A DNA stretch of 64,000 nucleotides from Procambarus clarkii (GCF_040958095.1 NC_091185.1:22544003-22608002), one strand, 5' to 3'; shown: positions 1 through 10,704, counted from the first letter of the stretch. Translations and numbers: made by a program. The notes: generated by a model not told the origin, from the sequence alone.

Positions 1-570
1 ATCATTAAAAAACATCAGCATTGTTACTTAATTAACATGGTTAATGAGCTCAATATAGCTCACCTTTGAGTTAACGTGATATCTGAGCAATTTAATGTTC
101 CCCATGCTAATACGAACACAGCTCGCCATGATAATTGAACACTACAATGCTCCCCACGCAAATTCGAGCACTGCTCAGAGAATCTGCCTAGATTCCGTGC
201 TTAGCTATTCATCAACAAGGATCTTGCACTAATAACCCTAGCTGATCTTACAGCTCACCTATGAATTAACGTAATAATTGAGTGCCTTATTGTTCCCCAT
301 GCGAATTCGAGCTCAATATTGCTCGTCATGATAATTGAACGCTACAATACTCTACCTCGTTAGTTCGAGCTCAATATAGCTCACTCTGTTAACTCTGTTA
401 ACGAGCTCAATATAGCTCACCCTGTTAGTTCGAGCTCAATATAGCTCACTCTGTTAACTCTGTTAACGAGCTCAATATAGCTCACCATGTTAACGAGCTC
501 AATATAGTTCACCATGTTAACTGTTAACGAACTCAATACAACTCCCAATGTTAATTCGAGTACATTACTG
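1..570. repeat. Degenerate AT-rich repeat with GAGCTC...AGCTC dyad
   Basis: The motif GAGCTCAATATAGCTC recurs many times here, complete or with one or two changes, usually followed by ACC and separated by short spacers rich in TGTTAAC. The motif is itself an inverted repeat (GAGCT, six-base spacer, AGCTC). Between about 360 and 530 the units are close enough to look tandem, and a two-unit block appears twice. Earlier units (from about 47) are more scattered and diverged. No reading frame or known element is visible. It may be a small satellite or part of a non-autonomous element; function unknown. Confidence 0.6.
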
Positions 571-2170
571 CTCACAATTTAGCTAGAGTAACTCCACTAA
601 GAATTAGTGAGTTATCACAATTAGCTTAGTCCTATACTTAGGTAGGTTAGAAATTTAAACCATATATTTAGGTAGGTTTAAGGACTTTAGTTAGTGTCAA
701 CTGAGTACTAGCCTAGTCTGTACTCACAATTACAGTTGACTATACTTATAGACTGATTTAATAAAGTCAATTCTCATTTAAAGGTTGAGGATGTATTAAT
801 GAGTTTACAGTGTCAAGCCTATGAGCTGCAATTCAATTAGCTCATAAGTCAGAATGACTAGGCTACTAATCTCACTGTCGACTCAGAATCTTTCTTGATT
901 TTAATGAATAAACTTTTTCAGTTCTCTAATATTACACTATTTTAGCTAGTTAGCAACTTAGTTATACCATCAGTCAGAATGACTACTGCACGGCAGTGCA
1001 TATTAAATCAAATTTCTTCATTTGATTTTGGGGTGATCATGATGTTCCGTGATGTTATTGTCTAGTAACTCAATAGTTACAAGTCACAGCGACCCTAGAC
1101 AGTGACCTTACTGTAGTGTCAGAGTCTCCTTGATCTTGAATGACCCAATAATACTTTACTGTATAATAATGTAGAATACAACTTATACAATAATGTTATC
1201 AGTTCTTAGGAACTTTTTCTGAGTTTGCCTACAATTCAACAACTACGTAATACAACCATTACATGTCACTGCGACCCTAGCTTTTGAGTTTATTGTAAAC
1301 TTTAGGGAGTTCTTGATTACAGATAACTTAATCATTTAATATTTCAATGTTTAATTCATGTTCCCATAATGACTTAGAGTATTACCTGTCTCTGACAGAT
1401 TCGGGACATTCGTTACTAACGTACTAATTTACTAATCCATAATATAACTTTGGAATGGGTACGTCAGTACTCAGAACTGCAACCCGAGAATTCCGCCCCC
1501 CCCCCCCCCGGAGTTATGTTGGAAATTTCCAACACTAACGAACTACTATTGTATTATAATACATTATCATCATTATATACTAACTACAGTAGTTACTAAT
1601 TTCACTAACAGTACTGTCAACATAAATTAAAAATTTTATCTGAGCATTAGTGCTAGAATTCTCACGAAATCGAGTAACAAAATTGCGTCAGATAATGTCT
1701 AGTTAGACACGTTTATTACCAATGTGTTAGAGAATTGAATGTGGTTCTCTAAAATTATCAGTATTCCGTGTAATAATTACCTACGGATAATATGACTCCC
1801 GATAATCTAAAACCGAGAGTTATTAACTGAAATTATAATCAAGTAGCAGTTTTATCTGTTACGTACAAATGCTATGGAGGGAATAAACATCTCGATTTCT
1901 CGTTTAACACCATTAAACGAGAATATGATAATATTTAAGTCCCTATAATTGCAACCCAGTTCTCATTAGCGTATTACATCCATAATTACGTGGAAAAGAA
2001 TTATCCGTGATTAATAATTTCTGTGGTGAATGCGAGAGACGGGTTGAGGGAGGGCGAAGACGCCATTAGACACGAGGCATCCCTGGCGATAAGAGTGGCG
2101 AGACGCGTGGTAGTGACTGAGGAGTTTTTCAACAAGAATTGCGTTGATAATCAATAGTCGACAATTACAG
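571..2170. other. AT-rich DNA, no gene seen
   Basis: No coding domain is recognisable. From about 690 to 1400 loosely repeated phrases occur (for example CAGTCAGAATGACTA and CACAGCGACCCTAG / CACTGCGACCCTAG), which suggests an old tandem or dispersed repeat of roughly 150-200 bp, too diverged to define by eye. A run of 14 C lies at 1496-1509. The short frame on the minus strand near 2011-2211 overlaps the start of the SINE and has no family signature. Confidence 0.5.
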
Positions 2171-2432
2171 TTTCTGTGGTGTAGTGGTAAGACACTCGCC
2201 TGGCGTTCCACGAGTGCTATGTCATGGGTTCGTATCCTGGCTGGGGAGGATTTACTGGGCGCAATTCCTTAACTGTAGCCTCTGTTTAACGCAACAGTAA
2301 AATGTGTACTTGGATGAAAAAACGATTCTTCGTGGCAGGGATCGTATTCCAGGGACCTGCCCAAAACGCTACGCGTACTAGTGGCTGTACAAGAATGTAA
2401 CAACTCTTGTATATATCTCAAAAAAAAAAAAA
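2171..2432 (+). mobile_element. tRNA-derived SINE with poly(A) tail
   Basis: The head has an RNA polymerase III A box (TGGTGTAGTGG, 2177-2187) and B box (GGTTCGTATCC, 2227-2237), 39 bp apart as in tRNA-derived SINEs. The body continues for about 180 bp and ends in TATATATCTC followed by 13 A at 2420-2432. The sequence matches a SINE I recall as abundant in crayfish DNA and transcripts; the family assignment is from memory. It would be transcribed by Pol III from the internal promoter and mobilised by a partner LINE. I could not see a clear target-site duplication. It is not a functional tRNA gene because no normal cloverleaf can be closed around the anticodon arm. Confidence 0.85.
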
Positions 2433-3387
2433 TACTTCTACACGTGTTCTACAGTGCCCTGCCAGTTAATATCGCGTCAACAATTGAAGCCACGGCCCGT
2501 AATTACGCGTACACAACAGTGGACGCCTAGGACTGGCCGACGCGGTTTCGGCAGACCTTAGACCTTTGATACGCTCATGTTAAGTATACCATTCTCGTTT
2601 GATGCATCATTATAGATTGTATATTTGTGGGTAGTCTGTTGTGACAACGAATGGATACCAAATACACAACGTTAGTTGATTTTCCACATTTATCTCGGTT
2701 TTTCATGAATACTTGAAATAACTTGTAGCCTAATCAAATGCTACTTAAATTTCACTGATTTCAGCGTGTATACGAGGAGTCGACAAGTTGTTTCTCTTCA
2801 TTCGTGATATTCACCTTGGGTTCTTTCTTTATTGGGATCCTGTGACCACGAGGACGAATGACGAAATGGCGTTACAGAAATCGTCTTAGCTGTAAGACAT
2901 TTATTTCGTACAAATTTATCTAAGATTATTACTGAGTTCCATATAATTCATATAGGATCTTTACAGTGAATAAATTATTGCCAGAAATTATGATTTGGTA
3001 ATTAATGTGTTTGCTCTTACTGTTGCTCAATAATTCATAATCTTTAATATTCCTTATTTGAGGTATCATATCTTGAATCTATTTTAGTTTAGATTTACTA
3101 TGTTACTAACTCAACAATGAACTAGTGACGAACCACACTGGTTCCTAGATATATATGAACTTCTAGAAATAACCCCCCCCCCCCCAATGTTGATATTTGA
3201 AGCTTTGACTTTAATTAATTAATAATACAATCTATTCATTAATTTCAAGTAATTATTCATTTAATTATTTTCCTTAGGCACTGGTTCTAGTGTCAATCTA
3301 ATAATCACTATTATTCGTTTTCCTTCTTTTCTCAAAAGTGGGTGGTCCTTCGATTTATTTAAATACAATAATCAAATAATTTAATAT
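2433..3387. other. Intergenic AT-rich DNA, nothing recognised
   Basis: No coding frame, RNA gene or repeat family is visible. A run of 13 C lies at 3173-3185. The segment ends where the 5'-truncated LINE begins. Confidence 0.5.
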
Positions 3388-4396
3388 ATGGGTTCAAGTC
3401 CCAAATATCCAACAGCAGCAGTCACTGCCGACTCAGCCGAAGGCCTCCAACCGCTCATAACCCGCTTCAGCGAGGCTTCTCAGGCTTTCGGACTCACCAT
3501 CAGTCTGAAGAAAACACAAGTCATGGGACAAGGAGTGGACTCCCCACCCGACATCGGCATCTCCGATTCCAAACTGGAAGTCGTTCATGACTTGGTGTAC
3601 CTGGGCTCCACAATCTCTGACTCCCTCTCTCTTAATATGGAGCTAAACAAACGCATCGGTAAGGCATCTACTACCATGTCTTGACTGACAAAGAGAGTGT
3701 GGGCCAACAATAGGCTAACTGAGTATACCAAGATTCAGGTTTACAGAGCCTGTGTCCTGAGCACTCTCATTTATGGCAGTGAGTCTTGAACACTCCGCAC
3801 CCGTCAGGAAAGACAGCTGAATGCCTACCACATGCGCTGCCTTCGACACATCTTGGAAATCACCTGGCAGAACAAGGTGACAAACAACAATGTCTTGGGG
3901 AGAGCAAGAATCACCAGCATGTACACAATGCTGAAACAGAAACGAATGCGCTGGCTCGGGCACGTTGTGCGAATGAGCGACGGCAGGATCCCCAAGGATC
4001 TCCTGTACGGAGAGCTGATGTAGGAAAAGCGTCCAACAGGCAAGCCCCAGCTACAGTACAAAGACGTATGCAAGAGGGACCTGAAAGCCATGGACGTCGA
4101 TCTTGCTATATGGGAGACACTGGCTGCAGACCGTTCAGCCTGGGGGCAGTCTGTTCAACGAGGTCTCTCCAAGTTCGAGGAGTCACTTGCCAAGGAATCG
4201 GAGGCAAAGAGAGAGAAGGAAAGCCGGTAGCCAGGAAGACAGACCAAAATCGGACTTCGATTGTGCTCGGTGTGGGATGGACTGCCACTCTCGGATTGGC
4301 CTCATCAGTCACATCAGATGCTTCACCAAGATTGACAACTAGGGCGCAACTCCATAGTCTCCCGAGACTGAAGGATGCCTACTACTACTAGTAGTA
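3388..4396 (+). pseudogene. 5'-truncated endonuclease-type LINE, C-terminal RT/thumb and zinc finger, with (TAC)n tail
   Basis: Conceptual translation gives the end of a non-LTR reverse transcriptase: a segment with FGLTISLKKTQVM, then LVYLGSTISD, then YRACVLSTLIYGSES, then MRWLGHVVRMSDGRIPKDLL, in the order usual for RTE-like LINE tails often annotated as endonuclease-reverse transcriptase or craniofacial development protein 2-like. The catalytic YADD box lies just outside the 5' break, so the copy is 5'-truncated, as expected for target-primed insertion. In-frame stops occur near 3682, 3787 and 4021, and a frame change follows about 4030. A C-terminal zinc-finger-like segment (CARCGMDCHSRIGLISHIRC, about 4258-4317) is still readable. 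The 3' end is a short (TAC)n run at 4379-4390. LINE copy A inserted directly into this tail. The clade call (RTE-like) is moderate; the LINE assignment is firm. Confidence 0.8.
4384..4396. repeat. Target-site duplication of LINE A, 3' side
   Basis: ACTACTAGTAGTA here is repeated exactly at 10692-10704 on the other side of LINE copy A. It lies in the (TAC)n tail of the older LINE. Confidence 0.75.
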
Positions 4397-4475
4397 AGTA
4401 AGTAATTATCAAAAGAAGGCACCAAACCGGGAAGGCTATGTAGCACCATCAAATACGCAAAATAATCAGAGGGCG

Positions 4476-7400
4476 CTAAATATCACCAAGGATGCCAATA
4501 CGAGAACAAAAACGCATAAGACGAACGATATCAAAAGTATCCGAGTCACCAAGAATTCTATCGAGGGACAGGTGACCGCGAGGGGCGGTCGGAAAGCAAG
4601 ACACACGCTCGTCCTGGAAGTCAGGACATTCAAGAAGGACATGCACGACCGTAAGAGGGACAATGCAACTAGGACAATAAGGAGCAGGGCGGCGCTCCAT
4701 CAAGTGACCATGGGTTAAGCGAGTATGGCCAATACGCAACCTCGCCAGAGCTGTTTCCCACCGCCGGTTACGGTGGAAGGAGGACGGCCACGAGGAAACA
4801 CAACATTTAAGAGTACGTAGCTTGTTACCAGTAACAGACAACCAAGAAACCTGCCAACGGGTAAGGACTGAGGAATGGATAACCGGGTAAAAGTCGGAAT
4901 ATGGAATGCCTTTACGAGAGATGGAACAAGAGCGGACAGCTTCCTTAGCGGCAGCATCCGCACGCTCATTTAAAGACACGCCAATATGGCTGGGAACCCA
5001 ACAAAACTCAACCGACTTAAATTTACTGTGAACGAGAAACAGCCAATGCTGGATCTCGACAACTACTGGATGAACTGGATTAAAGCACCCGAGAGCCATG
5101 AGGGCACTACGAGAGTCAACAACAACCACAAAGGAAGACTGACAACGAGAAAGCAGGAGACGAAGAGCATAGAGAATAGCATAAAGTTCCGCTGTAAAGA
5201 TGCTAGTCTCCGGAGGCAAGCGACACATATAAGTGCGATCAGGAAAAACAACAGAGTAGCCAACACCGTCCGCTGACTTAGACCCATCGGTGAAGACAGA
5301 AACGGAGCGGGAGTGAGAAGAAAAGTGCTCGAGGAAAAGGCGTTTTAGAACCGTAGGAGGGGTAAAAGCTTTAGTGATACGAGTCAAGGATGTACAAAAC
5401 CGCGGAAGAGGGACCCTCCACGGGGGCAAAGAAGGAACATCACGAGGAGAAACATCAGAAAGACGAACGGAAAGAGAATCCTGTAGGCGAGATAACCGGA
5501 CAGAAAGAGGGAGGTGGTGAAGAGGAACAGGAACCGCAGGAGGGGTAAAAGTAAAAGCACGACAGAGGCGAGAGGAAGGATGTTGCAAGGACCGCGCAAG
5601 ATAGCGAAGACAGTAGCGATCACGGCGGTCCTGGAGAGACAGGAAGCCAGTGTCAACATACAAGCTAAGGACGGGAGTCGAACGAAAGGCACCAGAACTG
5701 AGGCGCAACCCAGTATGGTGCAAAGCATCAAGACGGCGAAGAGTAGAAGGAGAAGCAGACGAGTAAGCAGGGCAACCATAATCGAGCTTAGACAGGACGA
5801 GAGAGGAATGTAAAGCAAGCAGAGTGCGCCTATCTGCCCCCCAAGAAGTATGGGACAAGACCCGAAGGAGGGTAAGGGCCTTAGAGCACTCAACACGGAG
5901 GTAAGAGATATGGGGAGACCAAGACAAACGAGTGTCAAGGAATAACCCCAAAAGCTTCGCGGAATCTTTGTATTCAAGGGGATGACCATAAAGTGACAAA
6001 GAGGGACGAAGAACAACCCGTTTCCGCGTAAAAGTCATGGCACAAGTCTTAGAAGTAGAGAACTTGAAGCCATGACCTGTGGCCCAAGACGACACGGCAT
6101 CAATTGCAAGTTGAAGCCGGCGTTGAAGGAGAGGCGAATCATCACCCTGACAACAAAGGGTAAGATCATCCACATAGAGAGCGGAGAAGACACCAGAAGG
6201 AAGAGAGGAAAGAAGACCATTGAGGGCAACCAGAAAAAGAGTAGTGCTCAGAACACTACCCTGGGGCACACCTTCGTATTGCTGAAAAGAGGGAGACAGA
6301 GCGGTACCAAGGCGCACCCGAAAGGAACGACGAGAGAGGAAGCTGCGGAGAAAGAGAGGGAGATGACCACGAAGGCCAAAAGAATGAAGTTGAGATAGGA
6401 TATGATAACGCCAAGTGGTGTCGTAAGCCTTTTCTAGGTCAAAAAGGACGGCAACAACGAAGGTCTTCGCAGCAAAAGCAGTACGAATATAGACCTCCAA
6501 GTTCACCAGGACATCTGTCGTGCTGCGGCACTTGCGGAAACCAAATTGAGAAGGGGAGAGGAGGTGATGGTGTTCCAGGAACCACATCAGGCGAACGTTA
6601 ACCATACGTTCAAACAGTTTGCAGACACAACTTGTGAGAGCAATAGGGCGAAAGTCCTTAGGGGAAGTACCCAGAGACCCCGGTTTGCGAACAGGGAGGA
6701 CAATGGCATCGAGCCAGTCCTCAGGGACTGACGACGACTCCCAGATCCGATTATACAGACTCAGTAAATACTGAGACGTGCTCGGAGGGAGATGGCGAAG
6801 CATCTCATAATGAATACCATCGGAGCCCTCCGCCGTAGAACCGCAGAGGGCCAGGGCAGAACGAAGTTCAGAGAGAGAGAAGGGATCATTATAGGGAAGC
6901 TGAAGATGAGTGCAGAAATCTAAAGGACGAGACTCAAGGACAGGTTTACGAAGAAGGAAAGATTGGGGAAGATGAAGACCAGAGCTAACAGAAGAAAAGT
7001 GGGAACCCAGTTCCGAAGCGACCTGCAACGGGTCCGCCACAAGAGTATCATGGAGGTGAAGGACCGGTGAAACATCGGGAACGAACTTACCCGCTATCTT
7101 GCGGATACGCTTCCAGATCTGGGCCAGAGGGGTTTCGGACGTAATTGTCGAGACATAAGATACCCAACATTCACGTTTAGCTGTACGGATGGCCCTACGG
7201 GCCACCGCACTCGCTTTCCGAAAGAAAAGAAAAGAATCGGCCGTCTGCCTACGGCGGTGCTTCTTCCAGGCTGCACGCTTACAGCGGACAGCCCGAGCAC
7301 AGTCCGCATTCCACCAGGGAACGCACTTCCGTGGACCCCGAGAGGAAGAGCGAGGAATAGAGCGGAGGGCAGCGTCGAAGACAGTGTCATGAAAAAGGAG

Positions 7401-8226
7401 GAGAGCGCGAGAGAGGGGCAGAAGGGAGAGGTCAGAGAGAGTAGCACTGAGGGAAAATAGGGTCCAGTCCGCCTTAGCAAACTGCCACCTAGGGAAAGAG
7501 AGGGAAGGGCGAAAAGACAAAAAGGAAACAAGGATGGGGAAATGATCACTTCCATGGAGGTCATCAAGAACCTGCCACGTGAAATCTAAGTAAAGAGAAG
7601 AAGAGCAGAGAGAAAGATCAAGACAAGAAAGGGTGCGAGTTCGAGAGTCCAAATGAGTGGGCTCACCAGAATTCAGAAGAGACAGGGAAGAAGAGAGGAG
7701 AAACGGCTCAAGGAGGCGACCCCGGGTATTCGTCAGAACGTCACCCCAAAGAGAATGACGACAATTGAAGTCACCCAGCAGGAGCACAGGCTCCGGCAAG
7801 GAGTCTAGGAGGTGTTTCAAATCAGGAAGAGAGAGCGGGACACTCGGGGGGAGATAAATGGAACAAACTGTGTACCATTTCCCCACAAAGATACGAGCAG
7901 CAGAACAATGGAGAGGCGAAGGAAAAAGTAAAGGAACAAAGGGAACATCAGCCCGAATCAAGAGAGCAGAAGAATTAGAAGCCCCAGCAATGGCTGGGGG
8001 GGGGGGGAGAGAAAGGAATAGCCACGAAAACGACCAGGACGAGCACCAAGCATTGGCTCCTGGAGACAGACACAAAGGGGCGAAAACCGCGAAATCAGAA
8101 GTTGGAGTTCGAGGAAATTGGCGTAATAACCTCGAACGTTCCATTGAAGAATGGACAACGACGAGAAGAGAAAGGACAAAAACAGAGAACAAGGAAGAAA
8201 CAAAGGCGAAAGACCAACAGAGCACG
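4476..8226 (-). CDS. LINE A ORF2: APE endonuclease, reverse transcriptase, RNase H (one frameshift)
   Basis: This is the replication polyprotein that nicks the target, reverse transcribes the element RNA and removes RNA. The endonuclease (about 7,520-8,170) shows LQWNVRGY (catalytic Asn), CLQEP (Glu), GDFNCRHSLWGD and SDHFPIL (Asp-His). RT (about 5,900-6,850) shows FRPIALTS, FDLEKAYDTTW, GVPQGSVLS and the catalytic YVDD near 6,170. RNase H (about 4,940-5,310) shows FTDGSKS, ELYAIL, DSRSAL and ADAAAKEAV. A C-terminal CX2CX7HX4C zinc motif lies near 4,630-4,690. From about 8,000 to the stop at 4476 the frame is open. The only lesion I see is at the 12-G run 7996-8007, where the endonuclease N-terminal half is in another frame; in copy D this junction is in frame. 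There is no in-frame ATG before the endonuclease. The ORF1 stop overlaps ACG in this frame (TAACG on the minus strand, 8225-8229). Confidence 0.88.
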
Positions 8227-10155
8227 TTAAAGAATATCAGGGTCGGGATCAGGGTCAGCAAAGTCAGGGTTAGGGGGCATGGGTAAACTAAGCAAAGACG
8301 GAGGGAAGGAAACGGGAGAACAGATCAGAGGTGGGCGGGCAGGGTCCGGAGGAGGAGGAGGAGGAGGAGGAGACAACGGAGAGGAGCAGTCAAGGACAGC
8401 AGCAGGAAGAGGGGGAGTAGAAAGAGAGGAGCGCACCCCAGCAAGAGCAGCAACCGAAAGGGAAGCAGGGGCCAAAGAAACCTCCATAGCAGGAACAGGG
8501 GGCGCAAGCACTGAAACGGGAGGGGAAGGAGCAACAGAGCCAGAAGGAGGAGCTGAGGAAGAAAGCGAAGCCTTCTTACCCGCCGGGGAAGAGGAAGGAG
8601 AGGAGCCAGGCTTACGCTTCTGACTTAAAGAGACCGGTGTCCCAGCAACTACGTACCGGGCAACGGATTCCTGTGTCTCAACAGGAGAAGCCGAACGAGA
8701 GCACACACGACGGCCGTTAGGAGAGCGGTGGACATCCGCCCGCACCGACAGGCGGCGGGGAGAGCCGATAGATGGAGGAAGAGGATGGGAAGGAGGATCG
8801 GAGGGGGACGAGGAAGAAGACACAGAAGACACGACAGACCGGGTAGAAGGAAGGGGAACCCCAGACAGAGGACCAGGAGGAGGATCCTTCGGGAGAGAAC
8901 CCAAAGGGACAGAGGAGGGGGCAGTGGGCGCATCAGGGTCCAAGGCCCGGAAACGGTTGTGAGTCTGAGGAAGGCGGGAAGGACGAGGAGAGGAAGAGCG
9001 CAACACGCGAGCATAAGAGATATTAGCATAAGGCGGGAGCCGGCGAACCTGGCGCCTCGCCTCAGGAAAAGATAAACGCTCCCGGTGCTTCAAGTTGAGG
9101 ACGGCTGCCTCAAGCTTGTAATGGACACACGCACGGGAGAAGGTAGGATGGGCCTCACCGCAGTTGAGGCAACGAGCCTGGGGAGAAGCGCACTCCGACT
9201 TAGAGTGACCTTCGCCACCACACAAAGGACAGAGAGAGACAGTCCCGGTGCAGCGGAGGGCACCATGCCCAAACCTCCAGCACTTGTTGCAGAGCCGAGG
9301 AGAAGGAATGTACTCCTGGACAGAGCACCTGGCACCAGCAAGAATGACAGAGGGTGGAAGAGTCCTACCATCAAAGGTAATCTTCACAACCCGGAGGGGT
9401 TGACGGCGACTACCACGAGGGGGACGAGTAAACGTGTCCACCTGGAGAATAGAGTGGCCCTGGGCAGCGAGGATATGTCGAATATCGTCGTGACAGTCGC
9501 GCAGGTCCCGAACACCGGTCGCAACATGGGGCGGGAGCAAAATAGTGCCAACACTGGCATTCAACTGAACGTTCTTCGAGACCCGAACGGGGGTCTCGCC
9601 AAGGCAGGATAAGGCAGCCAAGCGGGAAGCAGCATCCTGAGAAGGAGCAGCAACGACACGTGTACCGAGACGAGTGGGGTTGAAAGTAATGGAGGCATCC
9701 ACGGAATCAATGAGATGTCGATGGAGGGAGAAATCGTCAGGAGGCGCAGAATCAAGAGGGAGGAGATCAAAATATTTGGCCCACGAAGCGGGACCAAACA
9801 AGGCTTGATAGGTAGCAGAACTGGAAGGAATCGAGCGAGGGCGGCCGTGACGAGGACGGCGGTGAGAACCCCCAGAGAGAGAGGGGTTAAAAGGCGCAGT
9901 AGTTACAACTAGAGAAGGAGCCGCGCCAGGGGACGAGGTAGTCACCACTGGGGGCTTGGGTCTCGACCCAACCACAGAGGAGGGAGGGGAGCCAGAGGAA
10001 GGAGTCAGAGAGGCCAAAGGAGGAGCAAGGTCGGGGCCCAATGCAGCGGAGGCTACAGAGCCCGGTCTTCCAATACGGACCGACTCGGGGGCTTGGTCGC
10101 CCACCCCACGAGCCTGAGAAGGTAAACCAGAAGAAGCCGAAGCAGGGGTAATCAT
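8227..10155 (-). CDS. LINE A ORF1: nucleic-acid-binding protein with three CCHC knuckles
   Basis: An intact 642-codon frame with an ATG at 10155 (MITPAS...) and TAA at 8227-8229. Residues about 285-345 hold three zinc knuckles: CNKCWRFGHGALRC and CPLCGGEGHSKSEC (both CX2CX4HX4C) and CLNCGEAHPTFSRAC (CX2CX3HX6C), the pattern of Gag-like ORF1 proteins of I, R1 and Jockey-type LINEs, which coat the RNA and carry it to chromatin. A region around residues 115-280 precedes the knuckles and has no motif I can name with certainty. The C-terminal third is rich in Ser and Pro with a polyproline run (GGA repeats on the + strand near 8352-8372). The same frame is intact in copy C and broken in B and D. 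The start is supported by an aligned ATG in A, C and D. Confidence 0.88.
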   Translation of the reverse strand: MITPASASSGLPSQARGVGDQAPESVRIGRPGSVASAALGPDLAPPLASLTPSSGSPPSSVVGSRPKPPVVTTSSPGAAPSLVVTTAPFNPSLSGGSHRRPRHGRPRSIPSSSATYQALFGPASWAKYFDLLPLDSAPPDDFSLHRHLIDSVDASITFNPTRLGTRVVAAPSQDAASRLAALSCLGETPVRVSKNVQLNASVGTILLPPHVATGVRDLRDCHDDIRHILAAQGHSILQVDTFTRPPRGSRRQPLRVVKITFDGRTLPPSVILAGARCSVQEYIPSPRLCNKCWRFGHGALRCTGTVSLCPLCGGEGHSKSECASPQARCLNCGEAHPTFSRACVHYKLEAAVLNLKHRERLSFPEARRQVRRLPPYANISYARVLRSSSPRPSRLPQTHNRFRALDPDAPTAPSSVPLGSLPKDPPPGPLSGVPLPSTRSVVSSVSSSSSPSDPPSHPLPPSIGSPRRLSVRADVHRSPNGRRVCSRSASPVETQESVARYVVAGTPVSLSQKRKPGSSPSSSPAGKKASLSSSAPPSGSVAPSPPVSVLAPPVPAMEVSLAPASLSVAALAGVRSSLSTPPLPAAVLDCSSPLSPPPPPPPPDPARPPLICSPVSFPPSLLSLPMPPNPDFADPDPDPDIL

Positions 10156-10691
10156 CTTGACGAAAGAAAGAATTCACTCACGAATGTGCCCCCACACCCA
10201 CCATGGAGCCACAATTAGAGGCAGGACACCCAACAAGAAGCTATCGCCGATCTTGTCGGGGCCTCCTAGGGGTGCGTCGCGAGTATACGCCCCACAAACG
10301 CCACCTTAAGAAACCGACAGTCCGTCGAGATCGGGTTCAGTGACGAAGTGGGGATTGACAATAAAAGGTTCCCCTCGCTCTCGACGTCGGGTACTGCAGT
10401 TCTACGGGTGCATGAGTATGCCTCCTCAAGCACCCGGGCGTCAAAATAGAAGAAGTCCAAGGGAAGAACCAGAACGAGCAAAAGGTCGGTAGGAAACGGC
10501 AAGCAGATAGGAGAAGAGGGGGGAGAAAAACGAAACAGAAGGAAAAGGAAAAGATGCCCAGCAGAATTGGAGAGGACGGCAGCAGGAGCACAAGGCTAGA
10601 AAAGGACAGAGGACTGTCCCAAGGAGCATCACACTCCGGCAGCCGCCCACTAAGCCCCCACACGGCGACAACGAGCTGAGCGGGGAGGGGG

Positions 10692-10704
10692 ACTACTAGT
10701 AGTA
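10692..10704. repeat. Target-site duplication of LINE A, 5' side
   Basis: ACTACTAGTAGTA matches 4384-4396 exactly. Directly after it come units of the 26-bp satellite, so the original target was the junction between the (TAC)n tail and that satellite. Confidence 0.75.

Larger units (their letters stand above)
4397..10691 (-). mobile_element. LINE copy A, full-length I-group-like non-LTR retrotransposon
   Basis: A 6.3-kb element read on the minus strand. Its 5' end is the C-rich start at 10691, followed by a 5' UTR of about 0.53 kb, ORF1 (10155-8227), ORF2 (about 8226-4476), and a short 3' UTR ending in a tandem TTAC tail instead of poly(A). A 13-bp target-site duplication (4384-4396 and 10692-10704) brackets it. 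Full length, intact ORF1 and a matching duplication show a recent target-primed insertion. Three relatives lie in the window (15401-21718, 21790-24739, 54218-60528). ORF2 has APE endonuclease, RT and RNase H, which places the family in the I superfamily (I/Nimb/R1/LOA group); I cannot fix the clade without a tree. Confidence 0.9.

Noticed and set aside
2171..2245. Possible tRNA gene
   Set aside because: It has A and B boxes but a poor cloverleaf and continues into a SINE body with a poly(A) tail.
4986..6398. Basic + strand frames over LINE A ORF2 (and matching ones in B and D)
   Set aside because: Antisense shadows of RT and RNase H.
9085..9612. 175-codon + strand frame conserved in all four LINE copies (also 20116, 23134 and 58922)
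   Set aside because: It is antisense to the conserved ORF1 knuckle region; conservation follows from ORF1 and the composition. No domain.
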